Assembly (NCBI RefSeq): GCF_019059575.1
Contig: NW_024881561.1
Coordinates: forward strand, 496,001-560,000
Direction: 5' to 3'
Length of the DNA: 64,000 nt
Source: Amphibalanus amphitrite
Lineage: Eukaryota; Arthropoda; Thecostraca; Balanomorpha; Balanidae
Below are positions 1 through 12,719 of the stretch, piece after piece (the first letter of the stretch is position 1; each line of letters begins with the position of its first letter). Under the pieces are notes generated by a model. It made no database searches. It was not told where the DNA came from and saw only the letters and a list, made by a program, of their open reading frames with translations. Position numbers and translations under genes: made by a program.

Positions 1-2780
1 CTCAAACTACTGGCCTTTGCAGTTTGCAGGCCCTGTACTGGTCTCTGAGGGCCCTAAACTGGCCTCTAAGTGAAAACATACATGGGTGGGCTTCTGAAGA
101 TCAGAGGGCTTACGCAGACTGCTGCGACCTGCACAGCCTGCCCTTAGGTACGTTGGTCCTGATCAAGATCACTTTACGTCCTGATGGTCCCGCGTAGATT
201 CCCTCATATTTCGAAGTCGGGACCCCATGAGCCGTTGTGGTTCCTGGGGCTGGCAGAGACTGATGAAGTCCTCAGGGCTCAGGGCCAGTCTTTTTAGCAT
301 GAGGACTAGGCAGGTTGAGTGAGCCCCAATAGAGCTGTTTCGAAGCCCGCAGGAGTTGCACGCGGCCAATTTTGAAAGCCAGGAACCTTTGGTCTCCAGA
401 GGTCGGTCAGTCGGTGTACCTACTCTCTCCCGCCGCCACACAACTATATGTGTAAATGTCATAGTCTGAAAATGCTCTCTGGGTTTCACATGCTTGTTCA
501 AAGCAAGAGGTAGGTATCTGTACTTTTCCGAATTGTTTTATAGTGGTAAGGTCATGAATCCGCGTGCCCAACCTTCCAGTATATGCTACACCGATCCGTC
601 GCCATGGTGCAGTGGCCTGACCGGTGGAAACACCGTGGACGGGAAATGGAACTGGTGATTTTGCCTTAAATTTAGCTTTAAGATTCCACGCAAGAATGAG
701 ATGGATGAAGCATAAGTAGTGCCAACTGCGCGGCACCTCGTGGACGTAAAACATTAGCCGATCACCCCCCCCCCCCCCTCCGGTGCCGGATTAATGTTAT
801 GTCCCGCGAGTGTGAGTTTGGCCCCCCCTTTTGCTAGCGGCTGCGACCGCCAGTGCCTATATGTACTTTTCTCAGCAACTGGATGGCAAAGGAAGTATTT
901 TGTTAACATTTGCATTGCAACACTGAAAAAAAATCGGGGAACCCCATTTCTTACAATCTGACACCACATACTCCAAAATACTCCTAAATTAGGCTCCGTT
1001 TTCATGATTTTAGGATGTCATGGGTGTTGTGACACCCGACACGGGAGCCCCATTACCTTTTGACGCCGCAAAAATGTACATGACCCCCTTGGGAGAGGTT
1101 CGGCTAGCGAACTCCCCAAAAATTGCAGGCCAAAAAATTGGAGTGTCGCTGAGACACCCCCGTTGAAACCCCTCTGGGGTGTCATTATCCTGGAGTGACA
1201 CCCCGTGTTTTCAGCTTCAAATCCTACCGATAGATGGCGCAAACTAAAGTTGGTAAAATCGGGACCTGTTTTTCACGAATGGCTGGTGCATGTTTGGAGC
1301 TAAGGCAAAAGCGTGCATAGCGTAGAGTGGCCAACTATATCATGATGATATCTAGACTGATTACCGTGTCATACGTTGGTCGTGCACACTACAGGGCGCC
1401 GCAAGGCCGCGAACGGAAAGAGTAACTCCTCACCCGGTTATAAATATAGTCTGAGATTCTCGTTCCGAAGGACATTTAATTCTCGCCGGGAGTTTTTCGG
1501 AAGTATAGGGGAGTGAAACTCCTCTGAGAGATTCCCTGCTGAAGGCGCGCGGTTCCCCGCGTGGGGGTCAGGAACAATATGGGGAGTTATATCAGAAAAA
1601 TAGGGGAGTTGAGCTGCTATATTTTACACCCTAATTTGGGAGTTTCACACCCTGTCGGGTGCTTAAGGACCAAAAAGGGGTGCTCGGCTGATATTTGAGG
1701 GGTGTCACCTGCAGTCTAACGGAACCCCATGTGGGCCGGCGCTGACCCCCCTTTAGCGGCTGCAACTCCCCACTATGCGTCGAAACCCTCCTGGGGTGTA
1801 CGCCAAACACCCCATTTATAATAGCTCAGCGACTCCCCTCAAAACACCCCACTCGGGTGTTATTTTTGACATGACCGTCAATACCCCGTACAGGGTGTCA
1901 TTTTTTCTTTCAGTGAATAATGTATTATTTGGCCTTATGAGGCAGGTGAAAAACCTGCTCATACAATAGTGTAATAGCTGAACACCTGATAGGAAGGAAG
2001 GTGCTAACTTCAGCGCCTATACCTTCCAAGGTCTAACGGACCTCTCATATAAGATTTAGTCAACTAGCATGTTTAATCTTTAATCTAGAGTATGGGGCTT
2101 CTTGCCCCAGGCCGTGGGGCGTTTTGCCCTGGGGTTGAGGCAAAATGCCTCATTTGCAGTTGTTTCACAAATCACTTCCTAGCTAGGAGTCCGATCATAA
2201 GTGAATGAATTTGAGGGGTGGAATTTAAAGTAAAATGTCCAAAGAACGCATTGAGCACAAATTTGGCCTTCCAGCTGAGGTGGGACAAAAGCCACGTGAC
2301 AAAATAAATTATCTGGGGCGTCTTGCCCCAGGCTACCCTATACATCGCAAATGTGCTTTTGTGCCATTGATCTTTGAGTCAGCTGAGATAAAGACAAATG
2401 TCCAAAAAGAGAAACTACGGGGAATGCCGATAACATATGAGGAATGCCGAAAACCTTTTTAATTTGATTTTTCACTTTCAAAACTAATTTTAAATTCAAC
2501 ATGAATAAATGAACCCCAATGGAAAATAGTCTCAAAGGCTTCAGAGCACGCCCCTAGCCTCATCCTTCTTCACTTCCCTAGTCGTCTGAGTGAAGCAGCG
2601 GCCGCGCCTGGTTGAATGGCGGTGCCGCCGTGCCGAGCCCAATAAAAACGACGGTTCAATCCGCCGACAGTGTTTTTGCACTGCAAAATCACTTTTAAAA
2701 AATTCCCACAATTTCGGCTTTACCCCAGTGACCCATGTCGTTGCTGCATATAGGTAACCGTTGAATGCTTATGTCCAACA
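1..2780. other. Non-coding repeat-rich stretch
   Basis: No supportable gene. The first 75 bases carry a degenerate repeat built around GGCCCT...ACTGGCCTCTGAGG that resembles a minisatellite at about 49.36-49.64 kb. Between about 760 and 1,930 there is a poly-C tract and many short GGGTGTC/GACACCC words in both orientations, including a small inverted repeat (GGGGTGTCA...TGACACCCC, about 1172-1203). The phrase TAGCGGCTGC occurs at about 834 and 1754. From about 2,093 to 2,335 several copies of a CTTGCCCCAGG-type word occur. These are probably decayed mobile-element pieces whose ends I could not define. Confidence 0.5.
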
Positions 2781-2794
2781 GTCTCTTCTGTCAC

Positions 2795-2945
2795 TATATA
2801 TAGGTCGTCAAACACAGCGAGCGAGACGTTCTTCATTGTACTTACCTAGTACCTACAATACCTAATACCTATTACCTACTGACTTATCTGCAATCAGCAC
2901 CGATATACGGTGATGGACAACAACGCCAATTACATTTTTTGTCCT
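2795..2945 (+). promoter_or_regulatory. Candidate TATA promoter and short leader exon
   Basis: CTATATATAG at about 2797-2806 looks like a TATA box. About 105 bases downstream, an ATG at about 2912 opens a short frame that runs into CCTG|GTGAGA, a good splice-donor match. A TACCTA-type simple repeat lies between. No downstream exon could be joined, so this is only a motif-level candidate. Confidence 0.2.
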
Positions 2946-3861
2946 GGTGAGAAGCTGGCATGCGTGAAATTACGATGACGCCGAAGGCAATCTCTGTCAA
3001 GTATAAATATAACACATGATAACGTACTCTTATGATACCAGTAAGAAGTTATTTTCTCCAAAAGAGACTGGATTAAGTCCGAGTCTGCTCTTCTTGAAGC
3101 CCCGACAATACAGCCAACGTTTCGAACCGTTTAGGTGAAGGACGAAATCGTGAAGAATGCCTACATATCTGCAATGCTTTATGACAGACGTCACTGTTTC
3201 ATATAAAGGGTTCATCCGATCGTGCATACACGTAGCTACACCTCCAGCAGTCACAGCCGCATCAGCGGAGCCTCGGAATGGCTATCAAATGTGAATGTCT
3301 AATCAGCCTCACACGACACAAGCGCGTCGTCGGTGGCCCACACCATCGACGACCTGCACCACGTCACGGTATCTCGCCGGTAGACGACGGAACACAGCAA
3401 CACATACAGGAGCCGACTGGCGGCTTCTGTCGACTGCACTTCCTTTATGTTGGGCATGGTGAGACGACTCGCGAGTTACGAGGCCGCTCTTCTGAGTCTG
3501 ACACCAAACGTCAGACGTCTCCACGCTCGCTTACCTCAATGAGTAGGCAACGGAGGCGGATTAGTAACCGCTGCTACGTGATCAGGGATTTCGATCGAAG
3601 ACTTCTCATTTCAGCCCCGAGCTTCAATTGAATTTGGCTCGAATCGTAGCTCTGACTTGTCATTGTGTGTCCTTCTGGGTGGGGTCCTCGCTTCTCTCCG
3701 AAATTTGCCCAAATACCAGCGATTAAACGGGTCAAACCAATGCACCAGGCAATCGGTGATTCGGTATGGACCACTGAACGGATGGCCTTTGAAGTGAAGT
3801 CGCACTGTCGCAGATCTCAAGCTCCTGAGCCTGTCAACGCGGCGCTGATACGGTCTGCAGA

Positions 3862-4011
3862 CAGTAGCGGCGGAACACCTTCAATTAGGGGGGGGGGGGG
3901 CACTGCCGACTTATGGTCCCATTCTTTCCATGCAACGCCCATAGGGCTAATGTTAAAATGCCCAAATCAAGGGGGCACGGTGCCCCCCCTCCCCCCGTTC
4001 CGCCTCCTATG
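3862..4011. mobile_element. hAT-type MITE (150 bp), copy 1
   Basis: The element begins CAGTAGCGGCGGAAC and ends with an imperfect inverted copy, GTTCCGCCTCCTATG. It is flanked by nearly matching 8-bp duplications, TCTGCAGA (3854-3861) and TCTTCAGA (4012-4019). An 8-bp duplication with CAG-type ends is typical of hAT transposons. Its middle (ATTCTTTCCATGCA, then a CCATAGG...TAATGTTAAAAT core between poly-G and poly-C runs) is shared with the 151-bp element at 8325-8475, so the two are members of one non-autonomous family. No coding capacity. Confidence 0.75.
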
Positions 4012-4139
4012 TCTTCAGACCCTATCAGGCCAGCGGTGGGCTGACGGGCGGAATAGAAACGGGATACCAATCCTTATCGACGCCGAACAACGAAGCGTGC
4101 TGAGTGCTGACCAACTTACAGTCACTTCCCGATGCCGAG

Positions 4140-5170
4140 GAGCGGTTTGGAGAGCGCCAGAGAGCGCCGTCCTCCGTCCGTCGGCGCGGTGCCGCGGGCC
4201 CGGTGAGTTTCACCTGGCCAAGGCCGCCGGCAGCAGCGGTGACGTCACCTCACCGAGCAGTGACGTCACCAGGAGCCGATCTCTTCGGGTCGTCGGAGGC
4301 GGGCGGCCCGTTTCCGGGCCCCGACGGCTGGGACGGGGCGGCGATAGTGATTGCTGTGGTTCCCGCCGTCACTCGTTCAGTGCTGCAGGAAAATCAACTG
4401 TTTCCTTGGAGTGCACCGGAACGTTTTGGATGACGAGTGTTCGCGACTGCCGACGTAATGGACAGCGAAATAGTCATCGTCCTATGAACAAGAACGTTAG
4501 ACAATGGCGCCACAGTTGAAACTCGACCGGTCCCGACTGAGGCGGTATGGACTGGAGCCGCCCCCGTTCCGCGGCGGCCACCCGCGACCTGCCGCAGAGG
4601 CCGGCACCGCTGACGCCGCGGCCCGCCCGCTCGGCCGGCCTCCACCGCGGCCCGCCCGCCAGCCGGCTGGCTCGGGCCGCTCCGTACAGCCCCTGACATC
4701 GAGACCCCGCACAGCGGCCGCCCGACTCGCCCGGCTCCTCGGCGTCCGACCGCCGCAGAGACCGTATAGCGTCAATATCGATTTATTCACGCAAAGACGG
4801 GGAATCCAAGACCCGGCTGATCGACCATGTGCTGAAGGAATTTCACTATCCTTCGGGTTATCTGTTGCCAGCGTTTCGCGTTCTTGCATTTCCTTCTTGA
4901 TCGTCCGCCGGCGCCCTGCCGACGCTGCCGCCCGCGCGGTCGCTTTGTTTACCGACGGCGGCCGGCTGGGCCAGGGGCTGGGCGGCGGCGGCGGCAGCGG
5001 CCTCCCCCGGCGCGCAGAGTGGGCTCGTCCGGACGCTGGGAGTGCGGCTGGCGCTGCGGCGCCGCCTGGCTGCCAGCAGACCTCCGCAGCCGGTGGAGAC
5101 GCCTGGCACGGCGGAGCGGGGTGGAGAATAGCTGAGAGAGGGGAGGAAGAATACTACGGTCGCTGCGGTG
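4140..5170. other. GC-rich island, possible promoter or 5' UTR exon
   Basis: About 1 kb of very GC- and CpG-rich sequence without a convincing protein. Open frames exist on both strands only because stop codons are rare at this composition. A good splice-donor match, CTGCG|GTGAGTACC, lies near 5166. This could be a CpG-island promoter with a non-coding first exon for the zinc-finger gene about 19 kb downstream, but that link is inference. Confidence 0.3.
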
Positions 5171-6785
5171 AGTACCGAGTAGTGTCAGTGGGGTAGTGCT
5201 CGTGATGGGATTTGCAGTGGGGAGGGGTTGTTGTCTTGTCCTGATGCCAGTGGTGATGGTCGATGAACATTCTCCGGCGCGAGGTCTTGTCGCTGTCCTT
5301 GACACCGGCGTGTTGGCTCTCACTCGTAGCGGTGACCCGATTTCCGTCATCGTGATTATGTTCCAGTCGGTGCTGACGTGAGTTGGCCGTCTTTTTGCGT
5401 GTGACGCCGCTTCGCTGAGCTCCCGTCATGGTGGTGCTGCGTGGGCAGGGACTTGTTGGCTCTACTGCGCATGCGCAAACAGCCGATGACTCGCGCAGGG
5501 CGGACGGCAGCGTCGTGTTGCTGGACTGACGCGCAGTAGATATACAGTACGACTGCCGTAGGCTGTCACTGGTTTGGAGGCGGCTCTGAACTGCCTGTGG
5601 GGGCCGGCCGTCCAGTGACTGACGTCACAGTTCGCGGCCCGGGGGGCTGGGGGTCAGCCAGTGACCGGTGCACCCCTACGACTCTGGTCCGGCCGGACCT
5701 CTGTCCATTGATCCGGCGGTCGGCCGGCAGACGGTGGCACTGGCACGATCAGACGTGCCGCCCGGTGCCGAGTACCCCACAGGTCCGCCGGTCAGGGCCC
5801 TCAGACACCGCGTGGTGGCCCGGCCCACGTGACCGGCCGGCCCGTGCAGCCAGCGGGCCACGTGACCTGCCGCGGAGGACCGGCTGCTGCTGCTGCTGCT
5901 GGCACGCTGCTGCTGCTGCTGCTGCTGTGTCACACGCTTGATGACTGATAGGACATCAAAGCGAAACAATTGCACATGTCCTGGTGTTTGGGTGGTTGGT
6001 ACGGGTGCCTGTGGTCGTTTCTGGTGTACCCAGGAAAGAATGAGCCCGGATGACATGCTGCCCGGCCCTGGTGATTTGGGAATTACTTGGTATGGACATG
6101 ATGGATACGTGTTGGCCTGTTTGGAATAGCAACGGCACAAAGACGATTCAAAACGATTCTCGGACGTTTCAAACACCTGCAAGCCGCTAGCTCGGCTTCT
6201 TCCTCGCCAGGACGATCGAAATGTTTGGAACCTGTGTCGACCCGAATTGGTCTTCAGATTTACGGCCTCACAATTTTGCATGCATTGCCTGAGTAAATGT
6301 GGGGCTTCTGCATATGTTAAGTGGAACTGAACGTCTCGACTCTTGAACGTCGACAGCAATTGACATGCATCATTCCTGGCCCCATTTGGGCGGTCCACAA
6401 TAAGCCCACCTCAAATAGGTAGAAGGTTTACTGGTTGTATTATCTGCTTGCTGATTTAATTATACCGTGGCCATTGCCCATTGCCAGTCACCATTCGTCA
6501 ACACAATAAAGGTCTTCTTGATCGCAGAGCAAGAGCAATAATGATCGCAGCGACACGATTTTGGCACCATCGCGTTTGTATGTCTAGCCAGTAGCCACGT
6601 CTAGCTTTTCATCAGAAAGAGCCAGCCCCATGGGTGGAGAACCTGCCCCGGCCACCCCGGCCACGGCCGGGGTAACTTTCAGCCCGGGGTAACTTTTTCA
6701 CTCTTATACCTAAATCCTAAAATCTTCCTCCATAAGAGAAAAACTATCGTTCTTCGGATGTTGACTGCCATGGGTGTAATATTGC
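5171..6785. other. Non-coding stretch, GC-rich left half
   Basis: No gene supported. It contains the CTG repeat listed separately and otherwise unremarkable single-copy-looking sequence. The open frames across 5.6-6.4 kb read through the CTG repeat and lack recognisable domains. Confidence 0.4.
5882..5928 (+). repeat. CTG/CAG trinucleotide repeat
   Basis: Two runs of CTG units separated by GGCACG. On the - strand they read as CAG. Not inside any gene that can be supported. Confidence 0.9.
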
Positions 6786-6793
6786 AAATTGGG

Positions 6794-7374
6794 CAGTGCT
6801 TTCCGCGATAACTTATTTTCGGACCTGCGATAACGATAAAACGATTAAGACAGTTTTGCGATAACGATACCTAAACGATAAACGATTTTTTTTTTCAAAA
6901 AATTAAAAGCGATAGCGATAAAACGATAAAACGATAATTGTTTTAACAGCGATAACGAAACGATAAACGATAAAACGATAACGATAATTGTTATTAAATA
7001 GCGATAACGAAACGATAAACGATATAACGATAACGTTAATTGTTTTTAACAGAGATAACAAAAGCGATAAGAAATACAGCTTAAATAATTGTACTTACAG
7101 TTTATTTGCAGATCTATACACTTAGCAGATGGCAACAGGTTGCGCACACATATACCTACTGTCGCGCGGCATGCACTGTCGATCGTCTTCCATTTTTCCA
7201 TCATCCGGGTTTACATTTTATCGTTTATCGTTCATAATTTTTGTAACTTGCAATAAGTGGATGAGCGATAATTTTGAAAATTTAGCGATAAACGATAACG
7301 ATAACCGATTTACTTAACAGCGATAATTATCGTTTATCGTTTATCGCTCATCCTATCGCATGCGGAAACCACTG
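6794..7374. mobile_element. hAT-type MITE filled with ACGATAA repeats (581 bp)
   Basis: The left end is CAGTGCTTTCCGC; the right end, read in reverse, is CAGTGGTTTCCGC. The flanks are near-identical 8-bp duplications, AAATTGGG (6786-6793) and AAATCGGG (7375-7382). The interior is a degenerate satellite of CGATAAACGATAAC-type units on the left and their complement (TTATCGTTTATCG) near the right end, so the element can fold back on itself. No transposase remnant was seen. Assignment to hAT rests on TIR style and 8-bp TSD. Confidence 0.85.
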
Positions 7375-7382
7375 AAATCGGG

Positions 7383-8316
7383 TAGGTATTGACTTAACGA
7401 GCCATAATCTCCAACTCTATAGACCCGCGTGTGGTTGCCAATACCTGCAGATTGCTCTCAATGAATCATACTCAATTTCGAAAATTTGGCATTCCTTCGG
7501 CGCACTATATCAGAACCACTGCTGTCTGTTTGACAAAAAGCTAAGCATTTTTTTAAAACAAATTTGGCCCGAACCTTTTAAATGGAAGGATTTACAAGGA
7601 CAGATGCAGAGCACCCGCTAAGCGGAGCTTGCTGCGCTGGCCCTGCCCTCTACCTTCCGAGTTTCGATGATGTAATTACTGATCCATGGCAGAAGTTAGA
7701 GCCCGAAGCTGAGCGTACACACAAAGCCGCGCACGGCCGGTCCTTCTCCCTGACTTCGGCTGACTTCGATTGGCCTGCCACCAACCGCAACCATACCCGT
7801 CAGGATGCTCAACACCGAGCGCCCGTCGTGATTCGAACCCGGACTGTTGTACACATTCAAGTTAGCGGGGCCCTTTCTCGACTCGCAAGCTCAATTTGAG
7901 AGGAAGTTGTTTTTAAACAACTGATGAACTTATGATTACCTTAAAACATTGCTGGCAGCGCTCTAACTTGCTATAGGTACGTCGCCACCATCTTCGCGGA
8001 AAAGAAGAATTGCCCGAGGGCAGGAAAAAATTCTGGACTTATATCAAGCCTGATCTAGCTCGATCAGGAGCCTCGATAGGTTACACGCTTTAAAAATGTC
8101 AATATGGGCGTTACGAGTCGACATTCTAGCAGGTCACGCTTTTCCGACTTTTGGGTCATCGACCTGACCTGAAGGTCAGCCTATGACCTAGGACTTTAAA
8201 ATCGGGTAACATCGGCTTCCTCCCGTCACGGGCCACACGCTCGATTTTCCTCGAAGCTCTAGCTCGATCGTGAGGGGCCGAACGGGGGTCCACATAGTCC
8301 CTCCACCCTTTACCTA
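7383..8316. other. Non-coding stretch
   Basis: No gene supported. A box-B-like word in reverse orientation (GTGATTCGAACCCGG, about 7828) is the only RNA-gene-like signal. The surrounding bases do not fold into a tRNA. Confidence 0.4.
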
Positions 8317-8324
8317 CTAGTTAG

Positions 8325-8475
8325 CAGAGGCGGATCCAGCTCAGAGGTTTGGGGGGGGGGGCAAACCATAAAAATTTATCGATTCTTTCCATGCATCGTC
8401 CATAGGCGTAATGTTAAAATCATGCCGTTTGGGGGGGGGCAAATGCCCATTTTGCCCCCCCTGGATCCGCCACTG
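8325..8475. mobile_element. hAT-type MITE (151 bp), copy 2
   Basis: TIRs CAGAGGCGGATCCAG and CTGGATCCGCCACTG are flanked by perfect 8-bp duplications CTAGTTAG (8317-8324 and 8476-8483). The core matches the 150-bp element at 3862-4011: poly-G, ATTCTTTCCATGCA, CCATAGG, TAATGTTAAAAT, then a C run. The exact duplication makes the boundaries firm. Confidence 0.92.
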
Positions 8476-8483
8476 CTAGTTAG

Positions 8484-11400
8484 ACGCTATAAAAAGTGCG
8501 ATACGGGCGAGGGTTAAACTTAATATTAACTGCCTTTTTCTCCTGGACTAATAGCGTGAATTGCATGTGTAATCGCACCGTAGTTATTGCGTATGCGTAG
8601 TGGTAGGAATCTTGCTGACTATTTGACTTTTTTCTGACCCGATCTCCGGAATCTCGCCTAAATCGTGGCACATCTATTCATCATCCCTACGTCTTAGATA
8701 TCGCCTCAACGTCTGGTAGGCTGCTTCCTTATCAACAGTCACCTCAACTGCCGGCTCAAGTATTTCTAATGGTCATACTGATCGCTAGAGGAGAATCCTA
8801 TTTATGTGACACCGCGTGCTGCTTTTGCCGACTAGCCTCTGCATGCTCGTCGCCTCGTCGTTCGTATGAACCTCTGCGAGTCGCTCGTCGGTCGTCGGGC
8901 CCAAGTATGTCCGTGTAGAGGCCAGCGGGCTTTAGCTTGATCGAATCATTTCGAGCCTGCGGCTGGACTATCGGCGCTATATCGATGACTCTCCCTTGGG
9001 TCAGCGTTTCTACTGTCACTGCAGATCTTTTTCGTAATGGAGTGGTCGTACGAGCGACAAATATGTAACGCGCACAGCCGTGGGTCGTTTACCGAATCGA
9101 CACTAACTGCCGATAGTTTGGCTTATTTTCGTGCCCTAAAACGTTTCTGATGGAATCGCATCTATAGTTACAGACACAGTTTCGGACCGTGCTCATTGCT
9201 CCGCTGACTCCTGAGTTAAGCTGAACCCACCGGTCACGATGCATAGATGTTCCGCGACTCATTGTGACTGGCGTACCGCGTGGGTCATTTGTTGCTGGAG
9301 CATGGTTTGTCGGGGCCAAGTTTTCTGCTCCGTCCTCGATCAACGTCCTGGTGAACGGAAAAAAACTATGGGCTGTAATCAACTCATCAGTCAGGCAGGG
9401 CGCTGAACACGGGTCTGGAACCATGCATTGGTGACTGCCTGCTGAGCACCTCTCCGCGTTATGCGCTCTCAGCAGCCCTTCGTCAGCAGCTCTCCGTCAG
9501 CAGCCCCCGAGCAGCCGGCGCGCGCCGGCAGTCGGCCCGCTCCGGAGGATGACTCAGCCGGCCGCTCTGCCTCTGCCTCCCTGGGCGGCGCGCGGCGGCC
9601 CTCTGCCCGGACCGTCCGCTCGGCCTGCGCTCGATACGCCGACCTCGGCGTCAGCAGGCGCCACGTCTGCCGCCGGCCGCCGACGGCGCGCCACGTCCGC
9701 CGCTTGCGACACGGCGCGCCGGCGAAGCGGAGCCGCGCCGCGCCGCGCCGCGGCCGCTGGCTGGGCAGCTGGCAGGCGCGCGGCGGCGGCGGCGTGGGCG
9801 CATGTCGTGCTGGCGGCCCGCCGCGCGGCGCACGGCGGGCGGTGTGGTGCAGCGGCCGCCGACCGCTCCCTGAAGCCAGACGCTGTCGGCCGGCCGACGG
9901 GGCACAGAGGCCGGGGCGGGGTGGGGGAGCGACTGCAGCGGACAGACTCCAGGCCAGGGCTGGTCGGCCAATCTCTGGCAGTCGACGTGATGTTTAACGT
10001 CAGCGTCATGTCAACTACTCTTGTTGCAGCCGCGTTAAAAATATCCATGGGCACAGATAACAGTCCATGAGCCACGCTTCATGCTTTGTTATTTAGCAGT
10101 GAAGAGCATTTGTTAGGCTATGAAATGGCGAATAGGCGGTTTTCACTCGTAGAAGATTCCGCTGCGATGAAAAGTAACGAGTCGGGTATGAAGGTCGTTC
10201 TTCTTAGAATTTCGAAGTAACGTTGGTGTCCACAGCATTCCTATCATTTGATATTTATGTTTAGCCCCATTAATATTGAATGCGACATGCCCTTCGCAGT
10301 GCAATCTTACGGGATGCCGGCCGCTTTACCCTCCTGTAAACGTCCTGATATATGCTGAGGATAGCATGCTTCCCGCACCACAATAGCGCCGTCCCTCCTG
10401 TTAAACTCTGCACCATTCCCAGGCTTAATCGGTGCTTTATGATGCGACACGCGCACTGTGCAGTGGATCCTGAGACACCCGTCTATGAGTGTGCGGTCCA
10501 GTTTTCGCGGAGGATGGCTTTCTCGTCGTTGGTTCTCTCATAAATCGACTGCTGTTGACCTCCTTGTTCTTCGCTAAACCCGTGAGAGGTTACTGTTAGT
10601 CGATGCTAAGCGACTCCTCTAGACAACTGCCAGCTTGGCATTTCCATTTAAGTCACACCTACCAGGCGCGCTCCTGATAGCTCTCACGTGAGTCGCGCCC
10701 CTGAGTACGCCGGTACCTGCCAACCACCTCCCCCTGAGGCGGTGCCTGAGGGCGCCCGTGCCAGCCGCCTCCACCCGAGAGCACGCCTGGGGGCGCCTCT
10801 GTCTGGGCGTCGGCGTCAAACCGGCTCGGAGCTCGGGGACGGCGCCGGATAGCCCCTCCTGTTGAGCCGCCGGCACTTTATCTGCAGCTCTCTGCCGCCG
10901 CTCGGAGCGAGGAGCGGCAGCACCGGAGCGTACCAAGAAACACGCTGATAGCGAACCACGGAGACGGGGCCAGAGGCCAGGCATTCTTCCACCACAAAAA
11001 GAAGTGATGGGTGAAAGAAGGGACTTAAGAAAGGTGCAGGTCTCACAGAACTGGTCGGAACTGGAGCGCGGAGGGATTTGGACGGTGGTATTTCCGTGAG
11101 CGCCGACCGGTGCGGAGCTCTGTCCCGTTGGACGGCTCACGACCTGCCCGCGGTCGGGATGGGGATACTGGGGCCCGACTGGGGGTCGGTGAAGGGACAT
11201 TCTTGTCGCCACCGCCGCGCCACCGTCCTCGGGGCGCGGCGCCCGGCCTCTGTGGCTCCTCCGGGCCACAGGCGGCGTCAGGTGCAGAATGCGGTGGGGC
11301 AAGGGCGGCGCCAGGTGCGGGATGAGGTGGGGTAGTGATGACGGCACAGACCGCCGTCCTAGCTGATTTTTGGTCGATGGTTGAAGGCTGTTGACGTCTG

Positions 11401-11592
11401 AATCGTTCACTGCTGACCACTTCTTACCAATAGCTTCTGACTGTTAATCATTGTCCGTTTATTTCTAGTCATGGCCGCTAGCGGTTGAGTGCTGCCTGCT
11501 AACCGGCTGCCGCTGATAAATAAATCGCTGGCTGTTGACTCCCGATGGCGGCTGGCTCCGTGTCTGATTTGCCGCGCGATACGCTGGCGGCC
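8484..11592. other. Non-coding stretch with GC-rich islands
   Basis: No gene supported. About 9,461-9,970 and 10,680-11,320 are GC-rich and CpG-dense, with open frames on several strands that show only low-complexity Ala/Arg/Pro composition. They could be promoters or non-coding exons. The rest looks like ordinary intergenic sequence. Confidence 0.35.
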
Positions 11593-11939
11593 GCCCGGTG
11601 CAGGGGCGTAGGCAGGGGGGGGGCCACTGGGCCATGGCCCCCCCCTTGGGCGCCGAAGGCGCCCTTTGCGATTGGAGGGCGCCGAAGGCGCCCTCCAATC
11701 GCAAATGCAATTGTGATATAATCGAATCGAAAAACAATCGCGACTGGAGGGCGCCCTCCAATCGCGAATGTGTTTACAGGGAAAATACGGATGGAGGGCG
11801 CCCTCGGAGGACGCCCATTCCAAATACGCCCTCCAAATACGGTTGGAGGGCTCCCTCAGGCGCCCTCCAACCACATTTGTAGGCTGTAGCTCTCTAAGCG
11901 TAACGGTGGTCGCCTATGTAAGCCGCTGTCCTGTAAATA

Positions 11940-12700
11940 AGCGCCCTCTCACCCGAAGGCGCCCTCCTGTAGGTCGCCACCCTGCTACACATTGCCGCCC
12001 TTCTGCTGATCGGTGTCCTCATAATTATTGGCGCTCTCCTACCTATTGAGCCCTCATGTGAAATTTTGAAGGCCGCCTTTCTCCCTTTTGGCACCCTCTT
12101 GTTCAGTGCCGCCCTCCTACCTATTGGTTCCCTAGTCCTTCCTGTTGAATGTTAATCGGGGCCCTTCTCCTATTGGCGCCCTCGTGTAGATCGCCGCCCT
12201 CCTAACCACTGGCACCCTCCTGTTGATCACCGCCCTCCTATCCACTGGCACCTTCCTGTTGACCAGCGCCCTCCGCACAGACGCCCTCCTGTTCGTGTCA
12301 TCCTCTTGAGCAAAGGCGCCCTCCTCACCATTGCCACCCCCATTTTAATCGTCACCCTTCCGCTCATTGGCGACTTCCAGTTGATGACCGCCCTCCCACC
12401 TATTGGCGACCTCTTGTTGATCGCCACCCTCCTATTGGTGCTCTCCTGTTCCTCGCCACCCTCTTACCTGGTGGCGCCCTTCTGTTGATTGTTGATCGGC
12501 GCCCTCCTGCCTATTGGTGCCCTCCTGTTGATCGCTGCCCTTCTATCCATTGGCGCCCTCCTGCTGCTCGCCAACTTCCTACCTATCGGTGCCCTACTGT
12601 CGAAACTCGGGATGTTGATCGGGGCTCTTCTACCTATTAGTGCCCTCCTGTGGATCGCAGCCCTTCTACCTATTGGCAACATCCGTTGATCGCTGCCCTC
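11940..12700 (+). repeat. GCGCCCTCC degenerate minisatellite inside the hAT element
   Basis: Roughly 30-35-bp units such as GCCCTCCTGTTGATCGCC alternating with GCCCTCCTACCTATTGG, repeated over about 750 bp with heavy divergence. The frame stays open over stretches and gives a hydrophobic IGALLPIGALL-like peptide. That is a property of the repeat, not evidence for a membrane protein. Confidence 0.8.
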
Positions 12701-12719
12701 CTATCATTTATTTACTCCT

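Noticed and set aside
3665-4519. 284-codon open frame
   Set aside because: It runs through a hAT MITE with poly-G and poly-C tracts and a GC-rich island, with no domain and no conserved pattern.
7801-7890. tRNA-like box B (GTGATTCGAACCCGG, - strand)
   Set aside because: The flanking bases do not form T-arm or acceptor stems and no box A is at the right distance. At most an old tRNA-derived SINE scrap.
9461-10075. Overlapping 173-178-codon frames on both strands
   Set aside because: Ala/Arg/Pro-rich products of a CpG-rich block, open in several frames at once; no domain.
12306-12689. Hydrophobic GALLPIGALLLIAALL frames, looking like membrane segments
   Set aside because: Produced by the degenerate minisatellite inside the hAT element; both strands and several frames are open.
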